Origin: Chromera velia
Taxonomy: Eukaryota; Sar; Chromeraceae
NCBI GenBank assembly: GCA_018398765.1
Contig: JAHBMJ010003540.1
Coordinates: 1 to 64,000 of the forward strand
Length of the DNA stretch: 64,000 bases
Direction of reading: 5' to 3'
Shown: piece after piece, positions 1 to 9,999 of the stretch
How positions within the stretch are numbered: the first letter of the stretch is position 1
Layout: the number at the start of each line of letters is the position of its first letter
Notes under the pieces: model-generated
The model's database searches: none
What the model was told of the DNA's origin: nothing
The model's input: only the letters and a program-made list of their open reading frames with translations
Program-made: the position numbers and the translations under genes

Positions 1-832
1 CAAATCAAATGTAACGCCAACAGCTCGAAGTGAACGAAGTGCTTGGAGGCATGCGCTTACTGATAAATTTGTTTATAAATTTAGTTCTGTAAATTTCAGA
101 TCCATTATAAACATTTTTTTGGCTTTCTATACAAAAAATAAAGGATAGTTCATATAAGAAAATTAATTATGTCACAGATTCATTTAAATTTTCTTAAATT
201 TAGTCTTCATTCTACCATATTTTTTAAGAAAAACACATTAAATCTTATATACGTCTAGATAACGCCAGGTAACGCCTAGTAACGCTCCCACCCTGACTCT
301 ACCTGAGTCTAGCCCTGACTGTATGTGAGTGTAACTTTCTGAGTGGCTTCAATCAGCTACATATAGCGTGGCACTGCGTGAACCAGTTGTAATTTTTCTT
401 GCTTTCCGGGGCCGTTCGCAAGCTTGCTTGCGTCAGATGCATGGTCCCTGCATGCGGCCGCCGGCCCATGCAAATCGATGCCGCGCAACCCGCGCAGGCT
501 GGAATGCGAGTCGAGGAGACGGCGAGACGGCCGGCCCTCTAACTTGAAAAAGGCGAACGAAATGCACAGCGTGCGGATGGATGACTGCCAAATCATGCCA
601 GACAATGCACACAGTGGGAGCTGTACGCTGTACTCTTGGACGCGACCTAGTGCCATCCCCGCTCTGTTGCGAAACAGCTCTGTAAGACTTCAGATGTGCA
701 AGGCAGATGTCTCTCGTGCGCTCAGCCTCCCTCACGCCTGTTTTCTGCCTTCCATCGCATTCGGATAAAGAAGTTCTTTTGCCGTGGAGCTAAGAAAGCG
801 TGAAGGAGCGGAGAGGCTCTGGAACACCATCA
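1..832. other. Upstream flank of the carrier gene
   Basis: The first 300 bases are AT-rich and contain several copies of a short GTAACGCC-like word (about positions 10, 250, 260 and 270). Bases 300-832 are of mixed composition with overlapping frames on both strands and no convincing coding signal. No TATA box or other promoter motif can be named. The stretch presumably holds the promoter and 5' leader of the carrier gene that starts at 833. Confidence 0.4.
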
Positions 833-1310
833 ATGGATCCACATCTCAGTCAGTCCCGTACCCTCTTCCTTGACTCCGTCTCCTCCCCTTCCATACTTCA
901 GGTGCACCTCACAATGCCCATCCACTTCTGTCACTCCATCAGAGTATCTTCTTGCCGGGGGACTTGCCGGAGTGACGGTTGACCTCACGATTTTTCCCCT
1001 GGACACCATCAAGACCAGACTACAGCTGGGGCCCGACCACGTGAAGTACAAGAACAAGTCTCTCTACAAAGGGGTCGTCTCCGCTCTGCTCGGGTCCTTC
1101 CCTTCAGCTGCGGTCTTCTGGGGAGCGTACAGTAGGGTGGGAACGGCACTTGAAGGTCAGCTGTAGAAAGTTGGAATGAGTGATGATGGACAATACCTGT
1201 CGACGCTTCCTCGTAGTGTGCCGTCTCCTCGGAAAAGCTGATTGAATCGTTCCACTTCCATGCGCAGAGAATCAGGCACTCTAATCAGCGTTGAGATGGC
1301 ACACAGGTTC

Positions 1311-1381
<71 letters not shown>

Positions 1382-1443
1382 CTCTTTCTTTCTCTCTTTC
1401 TCTTTCTCTCCCTCTCCCTCTCCCTCTCTCCCCCCCCATTCGT

Positions 1444-1484
<41 letters not shown>

Positions 1485-2559
1485 CGCGCGTGCCTGCCTG
1501 CCTGCCTGCCTGCCTGCCTGACTGACTGACTGACTGACTGACTTACTGAGAGACGAAGGCATAGCATGAGAAGAATCCCCATCCGCAGGGGCCCCCCCAC
1601 ACCCCCCTATCTCTGTCTAAAGCATGACGGTCCCGGTTCCCGCCATGTTGTATGTGTTTGTTTGAAGTGCAGTACACTTTCTTTTTTTCCTTTTTTCTCT
1701 TCTCTTTGTCTTGAGTGCAAGCAGCAGAGGATTAACATGTGAACCCAGTGATCACGTGAAAGTCTGTTGGGAAGTGAAGAGGCAAGGGGCGCTTAACTCT
1801 TACCTTTTGGGCCCCCTGCCCACGTTCGTTGATTGTTTGTTCTCTTCCTTTGTCTTTGTTCTTTCATTCTTTCATTCCTTTTGTCTGTTGTGCACATGAA
1901 GAAGAGAAGGGAGAAGAAGATACATATAGTCTGTCTGTGTGTGGCACACACAAACACACCTACACGCACACCTACACAACTTGGGATTATTCTGCAGATA
2001 CTGGGCTTCCTGCCCCCATAAGGCACATGACTGCTGCAAGTGTCGGGGAAGTCTGTGGCTGCATAGTTCGGTCAGTTGAGATTTCTTTGTTTGGAAGACT
2101 GCGATTCTGTCGAGTCACTCTCAAATATGCGGAGCTCTTTTTGACTTTGCGGGAGTTTCTTTTCCTTTTTTTCTAGATTATCTTTCCCCTCTCCTCGTCC
2201 TCCTCTTGCTCCTCCGGTTCCTCTTTCGTTTTCAGCTTCCTTCTTCCTGGTCCAGCCTCTGTCAGTCTGTGAGGCTCATCGTCACTCTGTACGCCTGTGA
2301 TCTGTGAACAGGGTCCCCTTTGAGGTCGTGAAACAGCAGATGCAGGCCGGCCTTGGGAATTCCTTGCGGGTGGGTTACCTAGTGGGAAGAGAAGGGGCCC
2401 CGCATAGAATGCACCATGCCCATGCGCACACAGCAGCAGACACAAAGCAGCAGGGAGGCAGTGGGAAAACGGACTGGCAGGCACTTATTGAGTCATGCAC
2501 TCAGCCAGATATAGATGGACACAGGGGACGGCGGAAAGAGAGAGGACACCGAACAGAAC

Positions 2560-2594
<35 letters not shown>

Positions 2595-4666
2595 TGAAAG
2601 ATGGACAGATAGACTCGGATGCTCTGGCGGGGTTCTGACTGAGGTCCCCTTCTTCCCCATGCAGATGCACGTAGAAGTTACAAGTAACGCAGGAGGGGCA
2701 GGAGTCTCATTGATGCGGCTTTCTCATTTGTTTTTTTTTTCCTCCTTCAGCTGGCTCCTGAGTTGACAACAGAGAAAGTGAGAAAATGCTCCGGTAAGCT
2801 AATGGAATGCTTGCTGTCGGTTTTCTTTCAAGGTCGGAAGACCATCCATGCTTTGAGATGCTTCGCATTTCCACTGTCGTGTTTCTCTTACCTGTGTCCT
2901 GCTGCCCTTGACTTTTCCTCTGATAACAGGAGACTGTCAAGTCCGTGTGGAAGGCTCGCGGTCTCGCGGGGTTCTATGCAGGTACGCCAAGGGTGCGGCA
3001 GTGAACTTGAATGAGGTTAGGGTTGGGCGAGAAGAATCACTCGGGTGCCCTCAACGGTGGACTTGCTCAGTGAGGGTCTCCCTTCGCTGTTGGGTTCTTG
3101 GGATTTCATTGTCTGGTTGTTTCGCTGATGTCAGAAAGGCTCGCTGATGTCCTGGGATAGAGAATTGCGGTTACTTTTGACTGGGTCGTATCTGCTCACG
3201 TGCTACCGCATTTGCCCCCATGCCGGGGCGTCTTTGCCTAAGTGTCTATGCATGCGAAAGTTTGTGCATTTGTGTGCACGTGCGTGCGAGTGTGTGCGTC
3301 TCAGTGCGTGGCTGTCTGTGACTTGGAGTGCAGGGTATTCGGCAACTGTGTTGAGGGAGATCCCTTTTGATGCCTTGGAATTTTGTTTATGGGAAGAGAT
3401 GAAGACCCAGGCAGCAGGTACGGTTGTACGTCTCCTCATCGTTGCTTCGTCCTTCGGTCTACCTCATCGAGTCTCGCATATCAGGCGTCGGACAACCAAA
3501 CGAAAAGCTGATTGATTCGGCATTCCATTCGTTCTACAGTTGCTGAACGATTTTGTTTTCTTGCTGCCGGGTATTTTTGTGTTCGTATCTGCTGTTCGAC
3601 ACCTTCTCTCCTTTGCCCACCTCCGTCCGCCTGCTCTCAGGATCTTCCTCTCGAGAGGCGAAGGAGAAGCTCTCGCCACTCTTCTCCGCCTGTTGCGGGT
3701 GTGTTGCAGGTTCGTTTCTGTCATCTACCTAGCTGCTTTGAATTGAAAAAGCGTCTTTGTTCGCCTGACGATCCGTTTCCCTGTTTCTCTTTTCTCTCCA
3801 GTATCTTCAAACTAGGGGCGCCTCACGCGTGGAGAGATGCTTGCATGCAGACCGCGGAGCTTTTGCATACGTGACCTGTGTCCCACAGCAGAAGGGAAAA
3901 TGCGGAGACACAGAAATGGGGTAGCAACAACGCAGGCACAGCAATATGAAAGAACAGAGCGATTTCACGTGGGATCCATCGTCGCTATTCCGCACCTCTT
4001 CCCACTGGCTCTTTCGTTCTCCTGGACTCTTTGCACACTCCTCTGCGGTCCTCCCGTCTCTTCAGGCGCAATTGCTGCTGCAGCAACCACTCCTTTGGAC
4101 GTCGCAAAGACGCGCATCATGACGGCAGTTGGTCCTGAGGTGGCTAAGGTCGGTTTTTGGTATTCTTGCGATTCATGCATCCTTCAGAAAACAGCGGCGA
4201 TCCCCTCACAGTTAGTATAGATTCCTTCACGCTGCATTTGCCTTCTGCCTTGGGTGTCACACGCCTTCTATCTGGCTGCACGTGTAGAGTGCAGAGGAGA
4301 TAAGTTGTCTCCGTGGAATCGTAGCGGCTTCGACTTTCCTTTTTCACATCCACACAAGGAGCAGCTTCATCTAACAGTCAGATTTTTGCGTGACTATTCA
4401 TTTTCACTACTTGCAAGGCTCCATCCTTCCAATCGAACATCATTCCGTGCAGTACCCAAACATGAGGACGACTCTTTTGACTGTGGCAAGGGAAGAAGGA
4501 ATACACAAGCTCTTCGCAGGTGCGTCGGAGGATCTGCGTAAGGGCTCTTGGGGGACCTGCTGTTTAGTCTCTCTTTTTGTATGTCCATTCATTTTCCTGG
4601 TTTTCTCACTCTGTCGCTCCGCCTTCGTGTGTGTGTGTGTGTGTGTTTGTGTGTGCGTGTGTGTGT

Positions 4667-4713
<47 letters not shown>

Positions 4714-5291
4714 TGTCTGTCTGTGTCTGTCTGTCTGTGTCTGTCTGTCTGTGCCTGTCTGTCTGTTTCTGTCTGTCTGTGTCTGTCTGTCTGTGTCTGT
4801 CTGTCTGTGTCTGTCTGTGTCTGTCTGTGTCTGTCTGTGTCTGTCTGTGTCTGTCTGTGTCTGTCTGTGTCTGTCTGTGTCTGTCTGTCTGTGTCTGCCT
4901 GTGTCTTGTCTGTCTCTGTCTGTCTGTGTCTGTCTCTGTCTGTCTGTTTCTGTGTCTCTCTGTGTCTGCCTGTGTCTGCCTGTCTCTGTCTGTCTGTCTG
5001 TCTGTGTCTGTCTCTGTCTGTCTCTGTGTCTGTCTCTGTGTCTGTCTGTGTCTGTCTGTCTCTGTCGGTGTCTGTGTTGTTCTCTGTTGTGAATCTGTGT
5101 GGAGAGAAGCATCAAAAGAGAGCTCTCGCCTCTCTGTACTCTTTCTGCCGAGCCGGATGTTGGTGCATGCGTCTGACTGCTCTCTCCACTCGTGTGCTTG
5201 CGCAGGATGGGTTCCTCGAATTGCATGGATATCTTTAGGAGGTTTCATTTTTTTCGGGTCTGAAGAGTTTTATCGCCAAAAGTTGCCGTGA
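833..5291 (+). CDS. Mitochondrial S-adenosylmethionine carrier (SLC25A26/Pet8 family), 10 exons
   Basis: Exchanges cytosolic S-adenosylmethionine for matrix S-adenosylhomocysteine across the inner mitochondrial membrane (family knowledge). Exons inferred from splice sites and phase: 833-848, 943-1155, 1998-2070, 2312-2369, 2930-2981, 3334-3417, 3641-3709, 4066-4148, 4453-4519, 5206-5291; they sum to 801 bases, 266 residues, close to the human protein (about 274). The three carrier signatures are PLDTIK (residues 24-29), PFEVVK (about 103-108) and PLDVAK (about 198-203). SAM-carrier-specific blocks are present: [35 protein letters not shown] and [13 protein letters not shown] near the end. Spacing from VPFEVVKQ to TVLREIPF equals that of the human protein. 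The least certain part is the tiny first exon (start at ATG 833, giving MDPHLKYLLAGG). Introns 2 and 9 carry long microsatellites. Confidence 0.93.
1310..1544. repeat. Compound microsatellite in carrier intron 2
   Basis: Consecutive blocks of (CTTT)n with degenerate CT/CCT tail, then (TG)n at 1446-1476, (CG)n at 1477-1490, (TGCC)n to about 1519 and (TGAC)n to about 1544. It lies wholly inside the 1156-1997 intron. Long open frames across it are translation artefacts of the repeat. Confidence 0.95.
2563..2594. repeat. (GACA)n microsatellite in carrier intron
   Basis: About eight tandem GACA units inside the intron between the exons ending at 2369 and starting at 2930. Confidence 0.95.
4626..5092. 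repeat. (TG)n/(CG)n followed by a long (TGTC)n-type array in carrier intron 9
   Basis: About 80 bases of TG/CG dinucleotides run into about 380 bases of degenerate TGTCTG/TCTG repeats. The array occupies most of the last intron (4520-5205). Its period structure keeps several frames open on both strands, which explains the Cys/Val/Ser/Leu-rich and Asp/Arg/Gln/Thr-rich shadow frames. Confidence 0.95.
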
Positions 5292-6639
5292 TGTTGTTTT
5301 GAACGGGCGAATTTTCATTTCATGAGCAGTAACTGAGTCTAGAAGTGGTCCTCAATTGCACTTGACATACTGTCATCATGCGTCACGTACAGTGCACCAC
5401 TTACCGCTTTTATAGTGAACAGATATTGAATCAAATTGATTATGATAGTACTAGGAAGTATTAGCTCGCTGACACGGGTAGAATGCTCTATATATAAAGC
5501 ATTTAACTTAGCATTATTATCATTACTGGCATACACCATTATTGTTAGTCAATTTCTGAGCATTCAACATTAGGAGGGATATGTATAAGGCAATTCAATC
5601 TGCGCTTTTGTTTGTCAGATTCTAAGAATCAAGGGAATCTAACTCTAATTTAGTTTCTGAATCTAACCTTTAACGTACTCTATAGAAGTTCTAAAATAAT
5701 GTTGTAATATGCAAACTTTAATTGATGTAGTGAATGAGTACTTAGATAAATTGATTCATTGATAATAAGCCGTAGAATTAGGATTGACAAATGAGATTGA
5801 ATTGAGCATATAAAATTAAAAAACTAATAAAAATTCCTATATAACATTATATAGCTCTTGATTTTTAATGCCCAGCCTTGCATGTTGTGACCTTCCAAAC
5901 GCTAGAGGCTTAGCATCGGCCGATGGTGATGGCGCATGACGATAATGATGATGATCTTTAAAATTTTTTGCTAGTAGCCGCGTTACTTTACTACACAAAG
6001 TATAAAGAACAAAAAATAAAGTTCCTATAAAAGCTAAGCATCAGATGTTTTGTTTTAAATTGGTTTTATTGTTTATAGATGTTTTCTTAATCAGTTTGAA
6101 GTAATATTTGGATATTTTACTGAAAGTGTGCACAAAAAAAAAAAGCTAAGCCTTTTAAACACTGGCACATCAAATAGACAGGTTTGATCGCTAGTTTGAT
6201 TGGTGCTGACTTTCTACGTCTGTTTGCAATTAAGACTAGTTGCAAGACTGGCTACCAGGCAGGTTCAAGCTATTAATATACTATTCAGCGAAGCGTTAAA
6301 ACCACCGGGTCTGTCTTCACAACCAGCCTACATACTGCAACTCGAGTCCATTGCAAGAATGGGAGGCACTCCTTTCGATCCATCAAGCGAAGTCAGTTGC
6401 GGCTTCATTTCGTTTTTGAAGTGCCAGCCCGCCTTTGAAGCTCTTCAACCGAGCTTCAAAATTTAAACGAAATGCTTCAAGCTTTCCGACCAGACAAACC
6501 CGTCACAACTGCGCCTCCTTCCGGCTCGGGCACAAAGCTGCAAAGGCAAAGTATCTCACTCCATCAGCCAGACCGAAATCGAAAACGTCTTGTTCAAAAT
6601 TGAAACATCAAGCTAGTTCCCTTCCATAGTTACCTGCAG
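5292..6639. other. AT-rich intergenic region after the carrier gene
   Basis: From the carrier stop to about 6200 the DNA is strongly AT-rich and without coding signal; it contains one copy of a dispersed element (5875-5956). From 6200 to 6640 composition is mixed with short open frames but no splice-consistent gene. Likely 3' flank and repeat-derived DNA. Confidence 0.5.
5875..5956 (+). repeat. Dispersed element, copy 1 (GCCTTGCATGT...CGGCCGATGG...GATGATGATG)
   Basis: Shares the ordered words GCCTTGCATGT(C/T)GTGAC, GGCCGATGGTGATGG and a GATGATGATG run with sites at 17876-17920 (same orientation) and 22830-22903 (opposite). All three lie in non-coding DNA. The palindrome ATCGGCCGAT sits in this copy. 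Class of element unknown. Confidence 0.6.
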
Positions 6640-6911
6640 CTACACTGGAAACGCAAGCACAGAAACAAGGCACATTTTTGAAAATGAAGGCTTTGACTTC
6701 AAAATTCTGTGCAGATCCAAGGAGCGCTCAGCAAACCTTTCGGCTGTTCGCGGGAATAGCGGCGGAGGACATTTGCTCAACGTGAGTCCTCGTTTGAAGA
6801 AGACTGCTGGAGTGGTCGAAAATGTCCTTGAAGCTCCCTGCAAGCACAATAAGGTGGTGGCGGACTTTGCTTTGATTGGAGTGCCCATCAAAAGGAGTTG
6901 GCGGAAATCAC

Positions 6912-7026
6912 CTTTCTTTGCGCTCCTCTCGTCTATGCCCACTGTGGAGTCCGAGGCCGCATCAAATGCCGAGGCATGGATGCCAAGCAAGGCAAAGGCC
7001 ACGAGCACGAGGCGAAGAATCGTCAT
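6912..7026 (-). CDS. Candidate first exon with secretory leader
   Basis: The ATG at 7026 begins MTILRLVLVAFALLGIHASA followed by F-D-A-A-S-D-S. That is a basic-then-hydrophobic leader of about 15 residues with a good signal-peptidase site (ASA before Phe). In algae with complex plastids, a Phe right after the cleavage site plus a Ser/Ala-rich stretch is the known bipartite plastid leader; this is only a resemblance. A possible donor (gtgatt) follows codon AAG-AAA-G at 6912. The frame stays open from 7347 to 6640 on this strand, and other frames are also open here, so the leader may be chance or a broken gene. No downstream exon was identified. Confidence 0.3.
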
Positions 7027-7380
7027 GGCCAAAGCTGGTTTTGTTCTGGTGCGATCGGCAGGAAGGCGTCTGGATCGAGTCTCGATCGACCGGTCAGTGC
7101 GTGCAGGCTGCCGGCAAACTTCGAGTTCGGGCAATGCGCTTCTGCTGCAGGAAAGAAGGCAGGCAGGCAATCGCTTGCAAGGAAGGCGAAGAGCATGATC
7201 GGGAAGTGGCGAGGCATCTTTCTCTTCCTCTGCAAGATTCAGTCCCCATCGAGCTGGTTTTTCGAATTCGTGGCAGTGCTCAAGCAGCCCATAAGCTGTG
7301 TCCTCTGCTGGTTTCTTCAATTGCTGACCTTGTGGGAATGGAAGCACTCAGTTCAACCGGGAGGGACTAAGTTGGTGTGA

Positions 7381-8038
7381 ATGAGGCCTGCAGGCTGGAA
7401 TCCGATCGATCGATTTGTTGACCCGGGAGGGTGTAAAAGTTGCAAATCTAGCTTTTGTGGGATTGATCAACGCCTGAAAGCTGCTGGGTCGATCGATCGA
7501 GGAACAAGCGGCCGAGGAGAAGTCCCCTATCAAAGCAGATGTATCAATTTATCGACATATCGATATTAATACATGCACATGTATGTATATCGATAAACGT
7601 GTACGACGAGCAATCAAGGAATATAGACAGCGTTCTGAGCTCATCTTAATAGAGAGCCCAGACTGCCCAGTGATGTTGCAGGTCAATAGATTGATAGGAT
7701 ATAGATCAAAATGCAATGCTTCGACCTGTCGATCCTGATTCCTGAATTGATCGATTCAATTGACTGCATGCATGGATATTGACTGGTGTTGCAAAATGTG
7801 CATGCAACACTATGCAACGCCATGCAACACCATACCGAAAACCATGCATGCATGCATGCATTAATTAATTCAGACTCGATCCATCTCAAACTCGCGCGCG
7901 ATCTCGATCTATATATTAATATACAGCTTCAATGACAGTAAATACACGAGATATATACGTGCCCAGCCTCCGTGCCGTACCACGCGCTCTACTGTTTGTG
8001 ACCTAGGTCTGGTTTATCTGCCAGCCTAGGGCACGCCC
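7381..8038. other. Repeat-like DNA rich in ATCGAT and TGCATGCA
   Basis: Many overlapping GATCGATC, ATCGAT and TGCATGCA words occur, for example runs near 7405, 7490, 7555 and 7840-7865. There is no coding signal. The style resembles 26690-27480, suggesting related dispersed repeats. Confidence 0.45.
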
Positions 8039-8084
8039 GCTAGCGACACTAGCCTACCATGGGCCTTTTGGCAGGCCACCGTTG

Positions 8085-8329
8085 CCAGTGGGAACCTCCC
8101 TGAACCTAGATACCACTTGAAAGTTGAAGCTGCATTTTTGGATTAGCTTGAAAGCCTGCGCCACAGGCGCAGATCGTTTATGGTATCTTGAAAGCCCATG
8201 CCGCACATTTGGGTGGTGTCTTGACCATGAGTGCCGCACATGTGGACAGTCTCTTAAAAAAAGATGCCACAGATATAGATCATCTTAATTATATCAAGTG
8301 GTACTTAGGTTCAGGGAGGTTCCAGTGGG
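8085..8329. repeat. Foldback element: 36-bp inverted arms around short degenerate repeats
   Basis: The left arm (8085-8120) and right arm (8294-8329) are imperfect reverse complements sharing AACCTCCCTGAACCTA and TACCACTTGA. The loop of about 173 bases contains three or four degenerate units of about 32-38 bases, each starting near (T)CTTGAAAGCC or CTTGACCATG and containing GCCGCACAT. It could be a miniature inverted-repeat element. Confidence 0.6.
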
Positions 8330-8433
8330 ATAGGCCTCTCCACCCCCGATTTAGTATACTCACATCTTTGTATGATGTGATAAACACACCCAACCAGTTA
8401 TGATGAACGGTGCACCGGGACACCGTCTTGGTA

Positions 8434-8438
8434 CTAGA
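8434..8438. repeat. Left target-site duplication of the LTR element
   Basis: CTAGA immediately before the 5' LTR; the right copy CTGGA follows the 3' LTR at 14859-14863. Five-base duplications are typical for Ty3/gypsy integrases. Confidence 0.75.
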
Positions 8439-8713
8439 TGTTATGGATCATGAATAAGAGAAACACTAAGTCTTTCGATAAGCAAGATCGACTTAATAGT
8501 AAAAGAATCGAATACAGAATGATTGATTCAATACAGACGCGTACCTATTATTGACAGCAATTCTCAAATACAGAGAATGGACGCGCATACATGCTGCCTG
8601 TTATAGAGAGAAGGCAAGCCTGAAGGAAAGATACCCTCTCTAACAGACCTCTATGTGTAAGATCATATAAGCACGTATCTGAGCCCTATAGCTTCCGTAG
8701 GCCTGACGGAACA
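8439..8713 (+). repeat. 5' long terminal repeat
   Basis: 275 bases, TG...CA ends, about 96 % identical to 14584-14858. Confidence 0.95.
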
Positions 8714-8714
8714 G

Positions 8715-8727
8715 TGGTTAGCAGAGC
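8715..8727 (+). other. Primer-binding site, tRNA-iMet-like
   Basis: TGGTTAGCAGAGC lies one base after the 5' LTR. It resembles the 3' end complement of initiator methionine tRNA (TGG-TA-GCAGAGC-like), a common primer for Ty3/gypsy elements. Confidence 0.6.
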
Positions 8728-8996
8728 TTTCGGGTTCCCGGTCCAGTTAACATAATATAGACCGGAATCATAAGAAGAGGAACCTCCTATCTGCAAGGAG
8801 GAAACTAGAGTTCCCCTTTGATTCCTTCCATCCACCCCTAGTTGGAGAACATCGACACTCCTCCTCCTTCCTCCATAGGCACCCTCTTCACGGAGGAAGG
8901 GGAGATTGTTACCGAAAGCCCAGCAGTCACGCACCACTCAGTATCTGAACAACAGAGACTCAGAGGAATCGATACAGGCAGGGCAAGGACCGAACA

Positions 8997-9997
8997 TGGC
9001 AATTGATGTGGACAAACTGAAGGTACTGGCAGAGGTGAAGAGAGTCGTAGAGGTATTTGACCCTAAGAAGAAGAATAGGAGGACTTGGTTCAGCCAATTC
9101 CATGACAAAGTGAAAGCCGGCAACCTCAACGTCGACGAATACAAACTGTTGCTTGGTATGTACTTTGTTAACACCGACCTGGTGCAGCAGTGGGATGAGA
9201 AGAGAGGAATATGCTCCACCGTCGATGAAGTAGACGCATGGTTCCTCGATGCCTATGGTGGGGGAGGCATGGAAGAAAAACAGGCAGTGTATACGATGGC
9301 AGACGTGAAACTGAGTGTTGTAGACGCGTTCCAACCATTCGTTGACCGATTCATCGATACCTTCATGGCCGCCAACGCAAACGCCATTCGGAACCATCGT
9401 ATCATACCATTCATCAACACCCTCTATCCCGAAATGCGGGAAGCTCTAGAAATTGAACCCGCCTTCTCCAAATCGAATGACTTGGTAAAGAGAACCGAGC
9501 ATCTCCATGCCAAGCTACAGAAGAAAGCCAGAGCCAAACTTGCTACCGTCTAGAGTACGCAATCAGCGTCTGACCTTGAACGATGGGAGAAGTTGACAGA
9601 CAGGCTTGAGCGCGTTGAGGCCAGCATAGCGGCTTTGCACACTCGCGGCCGCGGCAGGGGCAATTCGATGCCGCGAGGGGGTCGGGGCGGCTATGCCGTC
9701 TACGGCAATTGGCCGTCTCCTCAAGTCGCATACGGCTTCACGCCTGGCCGAAATGCAGGCTCAGGATGGAGAGGTAGATACAGGGAACGAGGAGGAATGC
9801 CAAGGGGCATGTACAGAGGCAGAGGTGGCCACAACGGTTTCAACAACAGTCACTTCGGGTATGGACAGAATGGGCATGCTCCACCGTTCGGGCAACAAGT
9901 GCCAACATGCCACCACTGCAGGTCGCCATCACACTTCGTCGCGAACTGTCCAGAACTACGGTATTCGGGAAACGAATGGGGTGGAGGGACACAGTAG
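8997..9997 (+). pseudogene. gag: gag region of the LTR element
   Basis: The capsid part starts at the ATG at 8997 (MAIDVDKLKVLAEVKRVVEV). It is followed by a Gly/Arg-rich linker and a CCHC zinc knuckle of the form C-x2-C-x4-H-x4-C at about 9907-9950 (CHHCRSPSHFVANC), the nucleic-acid-binding part of nucleocapsid. The following pol region is in another frame, as in elements that use frameshifting. The region is decayed as part of the element. Confidence 0.8.
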
Positions 9998-9999
9998 AG

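Noticed and set aside
1157-1600. Open frames of 76-147 residues on both strands rich in Phe/Leu/Ser or Lys/Glu/Arg
   Set aside because: They are translations of the (CTTT)n/(TG)n/(TGCC)n microsatellite within a carrier intron.
4390-5291. Open frames up to 282 residues made of Cys/Val/Leu/Ser or Asp/Arg/Gln/Thr repeats
   Set aside because: Artefacts of the TGTC-type array; only 4453-4519 and 5206-5291 are real exons in this stretch.
6773-7380. Three overlapping plus-strand open frames of 141-164 residues
   Set aside because: No splice support, no recognisable motif, and the opposite strand carries the only leader-like sequence.
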